A DNA stretch of 64,000 bases from Parasulfitobacter algicola (GCF_013315265.1 NZ_JABUFE010000003.1:62001-126000), one strand, 5' to 3'. Positions 27,156-37,068 are shown, numbered from the stretch's first letter. Translations and numbers: made by a program. The notes: generated from the sequence alone by a model not told the origin.

Positions 27156-28019
27156 TCAGGCGTCCGATAGGGCCCAGTCCCAATACAGTTCCCGCGCCCG
27201 CCGTGCCACCGGGCCGATCTGATACTGGGTGTCGTCAAAGGCGGTAACGGGCGTGACCTTGGTCATATTGCCGGACAGAAATACTTCATCCGCGTTGTGA
27301 AAATCATCAAAGGTCAGAACTTTTTCCGTGATTTTGTGGCCGTCTGCTGCCAGGTTTTTCATGTGCCGCGCACGCGTGATACCCGCCAGAAACGTGCCGT
27401 TGGGAACGGGTGTCAGCACTTCGCCATCCTTGACCATAAACACGTTCGCTGTGGCGGTTTCTGCTACATTGCCCATCGCATCAGCGGCCAGTGCGTTGCC
27501 GAAGCCTTTTGCGCGCGCTTCAGCCAGCATGCGGGCGTTGTTGGGATAAAGGCACCCGGCTTTGGCATTCACAACGCTGTCTTCCAGAACGGGTCTGCGA
27601 AAACGCGTGGTGGTCAGCGTGGTCGCGGTTAACTGCGGGGCCATTGGGATTTCTTCCAGACAAATGGCAAAGCCTGTGGCGCCGGGTTTCGGCACCACAC
27701 CAAGATCGCCACCATCCAGCGCCCAATACATTGGACGGATATAGATGGCTTTGTCTTTTGGGATGTCGTTCAGGGCGTCCCATATAATCGCAACCATGTC
27801 GGCGGCTTTCACGGTGGGCGTGATCATCAAAGCTTCGGCTGACCGGTTGACCCGTTCACAGTGGGCCAAAAGATCAGGCGCTACGCCATCAAAATAGCGC
27901 GCGCCGTCAAACACCGAACTACCCAGCCACATCGCATGATCCGCCGCCCGCATCACAGGGATATCCCCTTTGTGCCACTGGCCGTTGAAATAGGTCATGA
28001 TGTTTATGCCGGTCGCCAT
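27156..28019 (-). CDS. ilvE: Branched-chain amino acid aminotransferase-like (class IV, PLP)
   Basis: A 287-residue fold-type IV PLP aminotransferase starting at the ATG at 28019, with AGAGG upstream. It begins YFNGQWHKGDIPVMRAADHAMWLGSSVFDG in family style. The PLP lysine lies in VVNAKAGCLYPNNARMLAEA, and the EtATANVF-type motif (here AETATANVFMV) is present. Branched-chain or related transamination is expected; some homologues are D-amino acid transaminases or lyases, so specificity is uncertain. It is divergent from the SDR gene. Confidence 0.85.
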   Translation of the reverse strand: MATGINIMTYFNGQWHKGDIPVMRAADHAMWLGSSVFDGARYFDGVAPDLLAHCERVNRSAEALMITPTVKAADMVAIIWDALNDIPKDKAIYIRPMYWALDGGDLGVVPKPGATGFAICLEEIPMAPQLTATTLTTTRFRRPVLEDSVVNAKAGCLYPNNARMLAEARAKGFGNALAADAMGNVAETATANVFMVKDGEVLTPVPNGTFLAGITRARHMKNLAADGHKITEKVLTFDDFHNADEVFLSGNMTKVTPVTAFDDTQYQIGPVARRARELYWDWALSDA

Positions 28020-28160
28020 GCTATACCTCTTGGTATTTTGCAGAAACGGTAGAAGGGTCAGGCGAAAACGTCCAGATTTAATGCGGCGGGTGGTATGAAG
28101 GGTAGATTTGTTGCTTATATGTCTGTGACCATTTGCTGAACAGAGGAGGCATATAGCAAA

Positions 28161-28874
28161 ATGCACGGTAAAACGGTTGTTTGCATTGGCGGTTCTGGCG
28201 GTATGGGACGGGGTGTTGCAATTGCAGCCCTGGAAGTGGGTGCTGATGTTATTGTCACGTCACGCTCAAAGTCAAAAGCCGACGAAGCAGCCCGTCAGAT
28301 TGGGTGCCGCGGTGAAGCGATTGATATTTACAACAGCGAAAGTGTTTCGGATTTTTTCACCCGCGTTGGTCCCTTTTCGCATTTGATGATCACGGCTGGG
28401 GCTATAGGTCGATCCAGTTTTAGCGAAACCCCGCCTGATGAAGCTGACCGCTTTATGCAGGGTAAGTTATGGGGCACACATCGTTGTCTGTGGCATGCAA
28501 AAGATCAGATGGAAAAAGATGGATCCATTACATTGATAACGGGTGGATATTCCCAGGTTATCGACGATAAGGCGGGGCATGTACACGCTGCCTTCAAGGC
28601 CGTTGAGGCCATGGCGCAGGTCGCTGCCGTTTCGCTTGCTCCGATCAGATGCAATGTGATCCGCCCCGGCTTCATAGATTCTGATCTTTGGGGAGATATG
28701 AACGATGAAGATCGTGATATGCTTCGAAAGACGGAAAGCGAAAAAACGACAATTGGCCGTATCGTTGAGCCGGTTGAATTTGGTCGCTTTGCCGTTGCAT
28801 TGATGCAGACAAATGTTGTGACGGGCGCAATTATCCCGGTCGATGGCGGTCGTCATTTGAAAGTTGCAAGTTAG
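28161..28874 (+). CDS. SDR family oxidoreductase with altered catalytic Tyr
   Basis: A 237-residue short-chain dehydrogenase fold. The cofactor motif is VCIGGSGGMGRGVAIA and the NADP-favouring VTSRSKSKA follows. The active-site segment reads HAAFK where YxxxK is expected, so the catalytic Tyr is His while Lys is kept. The later IRPGFIDSDLWGDM and the C-terminal GAIIPVDGGRHL are normal. A subgroup of about 230-residue SDRs lacks this Tyr. Enzymatic activity is doubtful. RBS GAGGAGG precedes the ATG by about 11 nt. Confidence 0.82.
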   Translation: MHGKTVVCIGGSGGMGRGVAIAALEVGADVIVTSRSKSKADEAARQIGCRGEAIDIYNSESVSDFFTRVGPFSHLMITAGAIGRSSFSETPPDEADRFMQGKLWGTHRCLWHAKDQMEKDGSITLITGGYSQVIDDKAGHVHAAFKAVEAMAQVAAVSLAPIRCNVIRPGFIDSDLWGDMNDEDRDMLRKTESEKTTIGRIVEPVEFGRFAVALMQTNVVTGAIIPVDGGRHLKVAS

Positions 28875-28894
28875 GCTTTGGGCCAAAACTCAGT

Positions 28895-29911
28895 CTAACG
28901 CACCATCCCTACAATCTTATACGTCTTTTCCAAAATCGGGGCGGCAATAGCGTGGGCGCGGGTGGCGCCGTGGGCCAGGATGCGGTCGATCTCGGCGGGA
29001 TCTTGCATCAAGCGGTCCATCTCGTTGGCGATAGGGGCCAGTTTTGCCACGGCCAGATCGGCCAAGGCGGGCTTGAAATCACCAAACTGCTTGCCTGCGA
29101 ATTGTGTTACGACGGCTTGCGGTGTTGCTTCGGATAGGGCGGCATAGATATTGACCAGATTACGCGCCTCGGGGCGATCGGCCAAACCATCCAGATGATC
29201 GGGCAGGGGATCAGGGTCGGTTTTGGCCTTGCGGATTTTCTTGGCGATCGTGTCGGCATCGTCGGTCATGTTGATCCGGCTCATATCCGATGGATCGGAT
29301 TTCGACATCTTTTTCGACCCATCACGCAGACTCATCACGCGGGTTGCGACGCCTTCGATCACGGGTTCAGTGATAGGAAAGAAATCCACACCGAAGTCGT
29401 TGTTGAACTTGGCGGCAATGTCGCGCGTCAGCTCAAGGTGTTGTTTTTGATCTTCGCCCACGGGCACATGGGTCGTGTGATACAGCAGAATATCAGCGGC
29501 CATCAACGTGGGATAGCTGAATAACCCCACACTGGCTTTTTCGCGATCTTTACCTGCCTTGTCCTTGAATTGTGTCATGCGGTTCATCCAGCCCATCCGC
29601 GCCACACAGTTGAAAATCCAGCCCAATTGCGCGTGTTCGGCCACTTGTGACTGATTGAACAGAATGGATTTTTCAGGATCAAGACCTGACGCGATATAGC
29701 CTGCTGCCAGTTCGCGTGTAGCACGCTGCAGGTCGGCAGGCTCCTGCCAAACGGTGATTGCGTGCAGATCTACGATACAGTAAATCGTTTCGATCCCACT
29801 GTTCTGCATCTCGACAAAACGTTTTACGGCCCCCAGATAGTTACCCAGCTGCAAATGGTTGGTCGGCTGGATGCCTGAAAAGACGCGTGGGGTGAATTTG
29901 GTCTCTGACAT
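28895..29911 (-). CDS. trpS: Tryptophanyl-tRNA synthetase
   Basis: A 338-residue class I aminoacyl-tRNA synthetase that charges tRNA-Trp. The HIGH-equivalent is [13 protein letters not shown] (about 16-28), the KMSKS loop is [12 protein letters not shown] (about 195-206), and the Trp-pocket [16 protein letters not shown] is intact. Length and start are standard. It is convergent with the SDR gene and divergent from the rhomboid-fold gene. Confidence 0.97.
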   Translation of the reverse strand: MSETKFTPRVFSGIQPTNHLQLGNYLGAVKRFVEMQNSGIETIYCIVDLHAITVWQEPADLQRATRELAAGYIASGLDPEKSILFNQSQVAEHAQLGWIFNCVARMGWMNRMTQFKDKAGKDREKASVGLFSYPTLMAADILLYHTTHVPVGEDQKQHLELTRDIAAKFNNDFGVDFFPITEPVIEGVATRVMSLRDGSKKMSKSDPSDMSRINMTDDADTIAKKIRKAKTDPDPLPDHLDGLADRPEARNLVNIYAALSEATPQAVVTQFAGKQFGDFKPALADLAVAKLAPIANEMDRLMQDPAEIDRILAHGATRAHAIAAPILEKTYKIVGMVR

Positions 29912-29984
29912 GGGGCCGCTCCGGCTGGATTTCTTAGCGTTGCTGGCTTAACGATGCACCACGCCCGCGTCAAGGAAGCCCTTT

Positions 29985-30671
29985 ATGAATAGACCGTCGA
30001 ACATCAGCCCCGTGAACCCGCTGCCACCCGTTGTGATCGCACTTGTGCTGATCATGATATTGAACGAAGCGATCTTTAGCTTGGGATCAACGGGTATGCT
30101 GCCGTTTGCTGGCGCAGAAGGCTGGCGTATTCAAGCCATTCAGGATTATGGCTTTTATGGTCAGATCATCGATGATTTTCTGGCACGTGGCACCATGGAT
30201 CTTGACCGTTTGATCCGGTTTTTCACTTATCCCTTTATCCATTATTCTTTTACCAGCGCGATTTTTGGCTGCGTTTTTGTTGTGGCCTTGGGCAAATATG
30301 TCGGCGAAATCTTTCACCCCGTATCTGTTTTGATCATCTTCATAGGTTCTGCTTTGGGTGGGGCGATTGTTTATGGGCTTGTTTTGAATGCGCCACGCCC
30401 TTTGGCCGGTGCGTTTCCTAGTGCTTATGGGCTGATCGGGGCGTTCACATATATTCTGTGGCTGAAATTGGAACGGTTGGGTCAAAACCAGTTGGCCGCT
30501 TTTCGACTGATCGGATTTTTGATGTTTGCGCAACTGTTGTTTGGGCTATTGTACGGCGGTCACGTGCGCTGGGTTTCGGATGTGGCAGGGTTTGCGACGG
30601 GCTTTTTGCTGTCCTTCATCGTCAAGCCCGGTGGTCTGGCTGAACTGCGCGCCCGGATCAGACGGAATTGA
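29985..30671 (+). CDS. Rhomboid-fold membrane protein lacking the catalytic dyad
   Basis: A 228-residue, six- or seven-span protein of the rhomboid family. Aligned with GlpG, the active-site loop GLSGVVYALMG corresponds here to GAFPSAYGLIG, so the catalytic Ser is Phe144. The TM6 segment AHIAGLAVG corresponds to SDVAGFATG, so the His is Asp199. The H-x3-N motif of TM2 is also absent (SAIFG). It is therefore probably a non-proteolytic, iRhom-like protein. A nearby Ser146 and His193 are not in the usual positions. It is divergent from trpS. Confidence 0.8.
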   Translation: MNRPSNISPVNPLPPVVIALVLIMILNEAIFSLGSTGMLPFAGAEGWRIQAIQDYGFYGQIIDDFLARGTMDLDRLIRFFTYPFIHYSFTSAIFGCVFVVALGKYVGEIFHPVSVLIIFIGSALGGAIVYGLVLNAPRPLAGAFPSAYGLIGAFTYILWLKLERLGQNQLAAFRLIGFLMFAQLLFGLLYGGHVRWVSDVAGFATGFLLSFIVKPGGLAELRARIRRN

Positions 30672-30733
30672 GTTCGCATGGGCAGGCAAACCAATCGGTC
30701 AACTGGGAAAAAGCCAACCGAATAATGTTTGAT

Positions 30734-31708
30734 TTATTCCCGCAACACCAATTCGACGCGACGGTTTAAGGCGCGGCCCGCTTCTTCTGAATTATTGGCA
30801 ACTGGCGAAACTGGCCCCACACCCAACCCGGTCAGACGCCCGGTTTCTATGCCGCGTTCCTGCAAGGCCATCACAACACTTTTGGCGCGGGCTTCGGAGA
30901 GGGACATATTCATATCATACCCCCCAACCCAATCCGTGTGGCCCACAATAAAGAATTGCTGCTCTGGGTTGGCGGCCAAATAGGCCGCTGCTGTATCCAG
31001 TGTTTCATTGGATTCACTGGTTAAATCGGCGGTGCCGGTGTCAAAGTAAATGCCTTCCAAGACGACTGTTCCTGTTTCAACCAGCTTGGCGGACACATCT
31101 TCAATACTTCCAATCCCGATTTTATCAACCTCTAACGTTCCGCCGGTCACGATTGTCTGAAATATGCGGCGACTGTTGCTTGTGTTTGCAGACATCACCA
31201 GCATGATGTGCGCCTGTTGTCCGTTCTGTTCAGCCTTGGCGGTGATAATTCCAAAGTCGTTAAAGAAATCGATCCGCGATCCGCCAAACAACCCGTTATT
31301 ATTAACGCTTTTGTTATAAAAATCGTTTCCTTTGGCGCCGCATTCATCCTCTCCAAAACAGGTAAAGATAATATCTGCATTCAGATCCTGCATGGCTTTT
31401 TGGTAATTGGCATAAAGCTGAAAGCCCGAAATCGAGCCGTCTTTGCTTCTGTATTCGATATTCGTGACCTGCCCGTCGACGGTCATCATTTCATAAGTTC
31501 CATCAATCATAGCAGAGCTGATCATTTGCGCCCGGTCGAATTCGCGGGATTTATAGTCATCAATGTAAAATCCGGGATAGCGCGATAAAAGAGGATGATC
31601 TGATGATCCTGTTTTATCTGTTTCAGCGGTTGCAGGTGCAGCCACGCTGAATGATATTAGGTAAATGCACGCAATTATTCTTTTGAATAACAATGAAATA
31701 GCCCCCAC
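30734..31708 (-). CDS. OmpA-domain outer-membrane/periplasmic protein
   Basis: A 324-residue protein with a signal peptide (about 1-28, ending ATA). The central region (about 40-200, with a Cys pair in TCFGEDECG) resembles DUF4892. The C-terminal OmpA peptidoglycan-binding domain (about 215-320) carries IYFDTGTADLTSES, HTDWVGGYDMNMSLSEARA and GRALNRRVELV. It anchors to the cell wall through meso-DAP. The start is uncertain: GTG at 31708, or TTG at 31693, which has a better GGGGG RBS. It is AT-richer than its neighbours. Confidence 0.82.
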   Translation of the reverse strand: MGAISLLFKRIIACIYLISFSVAAPATAETDKTGSSDHPLLSRYPGFYIDDYKSREFDRAQMISSAMIDGTYEMMTVDGQVTNIEYRSKDGSISGFQLYANYQKAMQDLNADIIFTCFGEDECGAKGNDFYNKSVNNNGLFGGSRIDFFNDFGIITAKAEQNGQQAHIMLVMSANTSNSRRIFQTIVTGGTLEVDKIGIGSIEDVSAKLVETGTVVLEGIYFDTGTADLTSESNETLDTAAAYLAANPEQQFFIVGHTDWVGGYDMNMSLSEARAKSVVMALQERGIETGRLTGLGVGPVSPVANNSEEAGRALNRRVELVLRE

Positions 31709-31836
31709 TTAGTTCAATATTATAATTGATTTTGTAAACCGTAAGATGTCAACACATACCACGCAATGCATCTGTAATTTCGTGCAAAAAGGCGGTGTAA
31801 ACCGCACATCATTTTCAGACGAACACAAACCAAGGT

Positions 31837-32214
31837 CTATGTATTTTCCGTGGCATATTCTTTCAGCTTATCCAGTGATACGTATTGTAGCGTTTCAACA
31901 TGGGTTGCCGCCAGATTAACTGAGGGGGCCATTCCGGCAGCTTCAGCATCTTTCCAGCGTGACACGCATAAACACCACCAGTCACCTGCCTTAAGGCCCG
32001 TGAACCCGTATTCTGGGCGCGGTGTGCTTAAATCATTGCCTTGCGCTTTTGAGAAAGCCAGAAATGCATCCGTCATATGCGCGCAAACCACATGCGTACC
32101 GCCATCTGTTGGATCGGTATTACAGCATCCATCGCGGAAGTACCCAGTCATAGGGTCGGTCGAGCAGAGCTGCAATTCAGTACCAAGTACATTTCTGGAA
32201 GCAGGTCGTGCCAT
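31837..32214 (-). CDS. DUF2237 family protein
   Basis: A 125-residue protein of the DUF2237 family, widespread in proteobacteria and cyanobacteria with no assigned function. Family blocks are NVLGTELQLCSTDPMTGYFRDG, the CCNTDPTDGGTHVVCAHMT segment and LKAGDWWCLCVSRWKDAEAAG, followed by VNLAATHVETL. Its conserved Cys suggest metal binding, but this is inference. It lies 3 nt downstream of gcrA and is probably co-transcribed with it. Confidence 0.87.
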   Translation of the reverse strand: MARPASRNVLGTELQLCSTDPMTGYFRDGCCNTDPTDGGTHVVCAHMTDAFLAFSKAQGNDLSTPRPEYGFTGLKAGDWWCLCVSRWKDAEAAGMAPSVNLAATHVETLQYVSLDKLKEYATENT

Positions 32215-32217
32215 TAC

Positions 32218-32784
32218 CTATCTGCGCCGGTCGCGGCGCGAACTCATGGGTTGAAACGCCACGCCGACGTGGGCCTCGCAATAGGGTTTGCCTGCCTGAA
32301 CCGGCAAACCACAAAACCAGAAATCTTCTGTTGCAGGATCACCAACAGGCCATTTGCATGTACGTTCGGTCAGCTCCATCAGGCTGATTTTCTTGGATTT
32401 CTTTTCAATTTCATTAACCTTGGCCAATGCCTCTGGGCTGATCTCATTCGCGGATGGCTGCGGTGGCAGGGGTTGCCCTGCGGGAATGATCGCCTTGCGC
32501 ATTGGGATAATCGTTTTCGCCTCTGACGCTGGTTCTTTGGGCTTTGCGTCGGCCGGTTTGGCGCGCGGTGGCGCCTTGGCTTTGGCCTCGACTTTGGGCG
32601 CTTCTTTTTTGGCTGCGGCTTTTCCGCCACCAGATCCCGCGCGGTTCGACAGGCCCAAACGGTGCACTTTGCCGATCACAGCGTTACGCGTAACCCCGCC
32701 CAATTCCTTGGCAATCTGGCTTGCGGACTGTCCTTCGCCCCACATTTTCTTCAGGATTTCGACGCGTTCATCGGTCCAGGACAT
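32218..32784 (-). CDS. gcrA: Cell cycle regulator GcrA
   Basis: A 188-residue GcrA family protein that binds sigma-70 holoenzyme and promoters carrying CcrM-methylated GANTC sites. The N-terminal DNA-binding part (MSWTDERVEILKKMWGEGQS, then ASQIAKELGGVTRNAVIGKVHR) is diagnostic. A Lys/Ala/Pro-rich linker (about 60-125) connects to a C-terminal sigma-interacting region ending in a Cys motif (RTCKWPVGDP, FCGLPVQAGKPYCEAH). It is typical of alphaproteobacteria and helps fix the taxonomic placement. Confidence 0.95.
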   Translation of the reverse strand: MSWTDERVEILKKMWGEGQSASQIAKELGGVTRNAVIGKVHRLGLSNRAGSGGGKAAAKKEAPKVEAKAKAPPRAKPADAKPKEPASEAKTIIPMRKAIIPAGQPLPPQPSANEISPEALAKVNEIEKKSKKISLMELTERTCKWPVGDPATEDFWFCGLPVQAGKPYCEAHVGVAFQPMSSRRDRRR

Positions 32785-32892
32785 GACATTTCCTTCGTAT
32801 AAAACAAAAACAGGCCGATCGGGGTTGAGTTTGCGGCCAAGACCCTATTCTAGTCACGCAGATCAAAGTTACAAGCGACAGAGGCGGGAAAC

Positions 32893-33696
32893 ATGGCAGA
32901 ATCGACACAGATGGGCGTCAGACGCTTTGGCCGCGTTAATTGGATGGGCCTTTACACACTGTCTGAACGCGAAGTGCGACGCTTTCTAGCGGTCTGGACG
33001 CAAACTTTGGGGGCGCCGCTGGTCACCGCCGGATTGTTTTTGCTGATATTCAATCTGGCCATCGGCCCGCGTCGCGGGGATGTGATGGGGCAGCCGTTCA
33101 TCGCGTTTCTCGCACCTGGCATCTTGATGATGACCGTGATCCAGAATGCGTTTGCCAATACATCATCATCGATTGTGATTGCTAAACTGCAGGGCAGTAT
33201 CGTTGATACACTGATGCCACCCTTATCCCCGCTTGAGATGGTTCTGGGTTATATCGCAGGTGGGGTGATGCGTGGGTTTTTCGTGGCCGTTGCAATCGGT
33301 GTAGGAATGCTGGTGGTTCTGGGCGTTGGTATTCAATACCCGCTTTGGGCGCTGGTTTTCGTGCTTTTAGGGTCCATCATGTTGGCCGCACTTGGTATTG
33401 TAGCGGCGATCTTTGCAAATAAATTTGATCAGATGGCGGCAATCACCAATTTTATCATAACGCCTTTGGCTTTTCTGTCCGGTACGTTTTATTCCATAGA
33501 AAGCCTGCCGCTGGTCATGCAAACGCTGACCCATTGGAACCCGATCTTTTATCTGATTGATGGGGCACGATACGGTGTCCTTGGTGTTTCCGACAGTTCG
33601 CCCTGGTTGGGGCTGGCTGTTTGCACGACGACGACGTCGGCGCTTGTGATTTTGTGCTGGTATTGGTTCAAGCGCGGCTATCGGCTGAAAGCCTGA
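32893..33696 (+). CDS. ABC-2 type permease, orphan
   Basis: A 267-residue six-span ABC-2 permease of the NodJ/DrrB type. Family features are the TLGAPLVTAGLFLLIFNLAIG start, FLAPGILMMTVIQNAFANTSSSI, and FIITPLAFLSGTFYSIESLP with the NPIFYLIDGARYG motif. It exports lipids, drugs or polysaccharide-linked compounds in related systems. No ATP-binding partner gene lies beside it, so the ATPase must be elsewhere. The last 29 nt overlap the 3' end of the convergent EamA gene. Confidence 0.87.
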   Translation: MAESTQMGVRRFGRVNWMGLYTLSEREVRRFLAVWTQTLGAPLVTAGLFLLIFNLAIGPRRGDVMGQPFIAFLAPGILMMTVIQNAFANTSSSIVIAKLQGSIVDTLMPPLSPLEMVLGYIAGGVMRGFFVAVAIGVGMLVVLGVGIQYPLWALVFVLLGSIMLAALGIVAAIFANKFDQMAAITNFIITPLAFLSGTFYSIESLPLVMQTLTHWNPIFYLIDGARYGVLGVSDSSPWLGLAVCTTTTSALVILCWYWFKRGYRLKA

Positions 33697-34567
33697 CACG
33701 CCCTTCACGCCACGCCAGCAATAATGCGCCCGTCAAAATCGTACAGGCCCCGATGATCGAAATATGATCGGGGAATACATCAAAGATCAGCGCATCATAA
33801 AGTGCAGCAAAGATCAGTGTGGCATAGCTGAAGACCACAACAAAACTGGCATCGGCCCGCTTCATTGCGTTGACAAAACAGATTTGTGCACAGGCCATCA
33901 ACACGCCAACACCCACCATTGCGTACCACTGATGCAGGGTTGGGGCCTGCCAGACGAATATCACAGCGACACTGATCAGGCATAAGCCCATCGAGTTATT
34001 GATCAACAGGATCTGAAACGGTGCCTCGCGCCCGGACAGCTTTTTTATAAAGATCAGCTCAAGCCCCAATGCCAAAGCGGCACCCAATGCCAGCAATGCT
34101 TCGGGCCTGAAGCTGTCGGGGTTGGGCCGTAACAGAATCATCGCCCCGATCAACGCAATCGCCGCGGCCGCCCATCGCCAAGGCCCGACGCGTTCGCTTA
34201 GGAAAAAGACCGCAAAAATCATACCGAAAATCGGGTTTAGAAAACTGATCGCTGTTGCATCTGACAGCGGGATAAAGGCCACAGCTGCAAACATCAGCGT
34301 GACACCGCCAGCCCCGCATGTTGTGCGGGCCGCATGCAGTCCCAGATTGGGCCGCATATTCAGGTGGCGATAAAAGACAGGCAGCATCGCAACCAACGCC
34401 AGCCAGGCAAACGCAAACCGCCCAAAGGTAATCTGAATGGGATGCGTGGGCGGACCTAATGTGTCCGTTCCCAGTGTCTTGGCCAGTAACGTTGTTCCCG
34501 CAATGAAAACGGTTGCCGTCAGCATCAGTGCAATTGCCATAGGTGGGTTGTGTGGTGTGGGCTCCAT
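33668..34567 (-). CDS. EamA/DMT family transporter
   Basis: A 299-residue ten-span drug/metabolite transporter with two EamA repeats. The first has ITFGRFAFAWLALVA and PLSDATAISFLNPIFGMIFA. The second has ALGLELIFIKKLSG and FVVVFSYATLIFAALYDALIF. It starts at the ATG at 34567 (MEPTPHNPP); longer in-frame starts run into the next intergenic space and lack support. The substrate is unknown, with amino acid or metabolite export common in the family. The 3' end overlaps the ABC-2 permease gene. Confidence 0.86.
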   Translation of the reverse strand: MEPTPHNPPMAIALMLTATVFIAGTTLLAKTLGTDTLGPPTHPIQITFGRFAFAWLALVAMLPVFYRHLNMRPNLGLHAARTTCGAGGVTLMFAAVAFIPLSDATAISFLNPIFGMIFAVFFLSERVGPWRWAAAAIALIGAMILLRPNPDSFRPEALLALGAALALGLELIFIKKLSGREAPFQILLINNSMGLCLISVAVIFVWQAPTLHQWYAMVGVGVLMACAQICFVNAMKRADASFVVVFSYATLIFAALYDALIFDVFPDHISIIGACTILTGALLLAWREGRVRLSADSRA

Positions 34568-34827
34568 AAAGATCGCTATGACGGTGGTTTTGACGGGATT
34601 CAATTGCCCAAATGTGATTTCTTTGATCTGGACACAATAAAAGAAAGCGGCTACGTCAAGATCATGATCAAAACTGCGAACATCCTGACGCTTCGACGTC
34701 TTCGCCGACGCGCACGCTAAGCCTGCGCCTTTGATCCACCCTGTGCGTTGCACAGAAAACCTTCGTAAAACTTGACTTGGCCTTATCGCTCCGGCACTTA
34801 AAGGCTTCTAATTAAAGGACCATTCCC

Positions 34828-36006
34828 ATGATCCCGTCTGTTCTGCCCACCTATAATCGCGCGCCGCTGACATTCGTCAAAGGCGAAGGATCCTGGTTAA
34901 TTGAAGCGGATGGAACCCGATATCTGGATTTTGGGGCGGGTATTGCCGTGAATGCTTTGGGACATGCGCATCCGACTTTGATAAAAGCACTGACCGAACA
35001 GGCAGGCGCGCTTTGGCACACGTCAAACCTGTATCATATCCCGCAGCAACAGGCGCTGGCTGATAAACTGGTCGATACGACTTTTGCTGATACTGTCTTT
35101 TTCACCAATTCCGGAACTGAGGCTTGCGAGTTGGCCGTAAAAATGGCTCGAAAGTATTTTCACGAAAAAGGCCAACCTGAAAAAGTTGAAATTATTGCCT
35201 TTGATGGATCATTTCATGGCCGTTCCGCCGCTGGCATTGCAGCTGCCGGATCAGAAAAAATGACCAAGGGTTTTGGACCTTTATTGCCCGGGTTCACGCA
35301 TCTGCCTTTTGGGGATCATGATGCGCTGACAGGCGCTGTGTCGGATACAACTGCGGCTATTTTGATTGAACCGATCCAAGGTGAAGGCGGTATTCGCCCG
35401 GTTCCGGATCAATGCCTGAAAGGACTGCGCGATCTATGTGATGAATATGGTATCTTATTGATTTTGGATGAAGTTCAATGCGGCATGGGTCGCACCGGTA
35501 AGCTATTTGCCCATGAATGGGCGGGCATCACCCCTGATATTATGATGGTGGCCAAGGGCATTGGCGGCGGTTTTCCATTGGGGGCCGTTCTGGCCACCGA
35601 AAATGCGGCCAGCGGTATGACGGCAGGCACGCATGGATCAACCTATGGCGGCAACCCTTTGGGCTGTGCCGTGGGCTGTGCGGTGTTGGACCAGGTGGCA
35701 GACCATGCTTTTCTGGACCAAGTCAATCAAACGGCAGGTTTCTTGCGACAAAAACTTGAAAGTCTTGTCGCCAGTCACCCGGATGTCTTTGAAAACGTAC
35801 GCGGCAGTGGTTTGATGCTGGGCCTGAAGTGCAAAGTCACAAATACTGACGTTGTCAACGCGGGCTATGATCAACACATCCTGACCGTCCCGGCAGCTGA
35901 TAATGTTGTGCGTCTTCTTCCAGCGCTGAACATCACATCAGATGATATTGGCAAAGCGATCACGCGTCTGGACAAAGCGGCAAGCAGTTTGAAAGTCACC
36001 GCATAG
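34828..36006 (+). CDS. argD: Acetylornithine aminotransferase
   Basis: A 392-residue class III PLP aminotransferase converting N-acetylglutamate semialdehyde to N-acetylornithine in arginine synthesis. Motifs are [20 protein letters not shown] (phosphate grip), the [11 protein letters not shown] block and PLP-binding K243 in [19 protein letters not shown] lies 9 nt before the ATG. The next gene is argF, 76 nt downstream, confirming the arginine pathway assignment. It may also act as succinyldiaminopimelate aminotransferase. Confidence 0.95.
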   Translation: MIPSVLPTYNRAPLTFVKGEGSWLIEADGTRYLDFGAGIAVNALGHAHPTLIKALTEQAGALWHTSNLYHIPQQQALADKLVDTTFADTVFFTNSGTEACELAVKMARKYFHEKGQPEKVEIIAFDGSFHGRSAAGIAAAGSEKMTKGFGPLLPGFTHLPFGDHDALTGAVSDTTAAILIEPIQGEGGIRPVPDQCLKGLRDLCDEYGILLILDEVQCGMGRTGKLFAHEWAGITPDIMMVAKGIGGGFPLGAVLATENAASGMTAGTHGSTYGGNPLGCAVGCAVLDQVADHAFLDQVNQTAGFLRQKLESLVASHPDVFENVRGSGLMLGLKCKVTNTDVVNAGYDQHILTVPAADNVVRLLPALNITSDDIGKAITRLDKAASSLKVTA

Positions 36007-36082
36007 CCTTCATTTTATTCCAAAATACCGTCGTTTTGCCGTGCAGACAGCCGCATTCGACGTCAGAAAAAAGCGACAAGAT

Positions 36083-37009
36083 ATGAACCATTTTCTTGAT
36101 ATCCATAAAACAGAAGCATCCGATCTGCGGTCTATTATCGATAATGCAGGTGCAATGAAGGCCGCGCGCTCAGGTCGCCCCAAGGGTACACCTGATGATG
36201 ACCAGCCTTTGTTAGGCCACATAGTGGCGCTGATTTTCGAAAAGCCGTCAACCCGTACACGCGTCAGCTTTGATGTAGGTGTGCGCCAAATGGGCGGGCA
36301 AACGATGGTTTTATCAGGCAACGACATGCAGCTTGGTCATGGTGAAACCATCGCCGACACAGCGCGTGTGATGTCACGCTATGTTGATCTGATCATGATC
36401 CGTACATTCGATGAAGCCGTCCTGACCGAGATGTCTGAATATGCCACCGTGCCTGTGATCAACGGTCTGACCGACCGTACGCACCCCTGCCAGATCATGG
36501 CTGATGTCATGACCTTTGAGGAACATCGTGGCCCGATTGCCGGTAAAAAGGTCGTCTGGACCGGCGACGGCAACAACGTCTGCGCCAGCTTCCTGCATGC
36601 CGCGGGGCAGTTTGGTTTTGATCTGACATTTACTGGCCCCGAAGTCCTTGACCCTGAACAGGAATTCGTTGATTTAGCCCGGTCCAAGGGCGCCAATATA
36701 CAGATTGAACGCGATCCGATCAAAGCTGTTGAAGGTGCAGATCTGGTGGTGGCGGACACATGGGTCAGTATGCACGATGCCCAGTCTGCCCGCGAAAGAC
36801 GCCATAATCTGTTGCGCGGCTATCAGGTCAATGACCACCTGATGGGGCATGCAAAACCTGACGCATTGTTCATGCACTGCCTTCCTGCCCACCGCGAAGA
36901 AGAGGCGACAAGCTCTGTCATGGATGGCCCCAATTCGGTGATTTTTGACGAGGCCGAAAACCGATTGCATGCCCAAAAAGCCATCATGCGCTGGTGCCTT
37001 GGGGTTTAA
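36083..37009 (+). CDS. argF: Ornithine carbamoyltransferase
   Basis: A 308-residue enzyme joining ornithine and carbamoyl phosphate to give citrulline. The carbamoyl-phosphate loop is [13 protein letters not shown], with later [14 protein letters not shown] and the [12 protein letters not shown] ornithine loop. The start is the ATG at 36083 (MNHFLDIHK), giving the standard length; the frame extends upstream without homology. It forms an operon with argD. Confidence 0.96.
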   Translation: MNHFLDIHKTEASDLRSIIDNAGAMKAARSGRPKGTPDDDQPLLGHIVALIFEKPSTRTRVSFDVGVRQMGGQTMVLSGNDMQLGHGETIADTARVMSRYVDLIMIRTFDEAVLTEMSEYATVPVINGLTDRTHPCQIMADVMTFEEHRGPIAGKKVVWTGDGNNVCASFLHAAGQFGFDLTFTGPEVLDPEQEFVDLARSKGANIQIERDPIKAVEGADLVVADTWVSMHDAQSARERRHNLLRGYQVNDHLMGHAKPDALFMHCLPAHREEEATSSVMDGPNSVIFDEAENRLHAQKAIMRWCLGV

Positions 37010-37037
37010 GTCAACTTAGTGAATAGTAGAATGATAT

Positions 37038-37068
37038 CTTAGGCGGTGAAATCTGCCTAAGGTTTAAT
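37038..37068 (+). terminator. Probable terminator of argD-argF
   Basis: A 7-bp stem CTTAGGC (37038-37044) / GCCTAAG (37055-37061) with a 10-nt loop is followed by GTTTAATC. It lies between convergent genes. The tail is short in T, so efficiency is uncertain. Confidence 0.5.
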
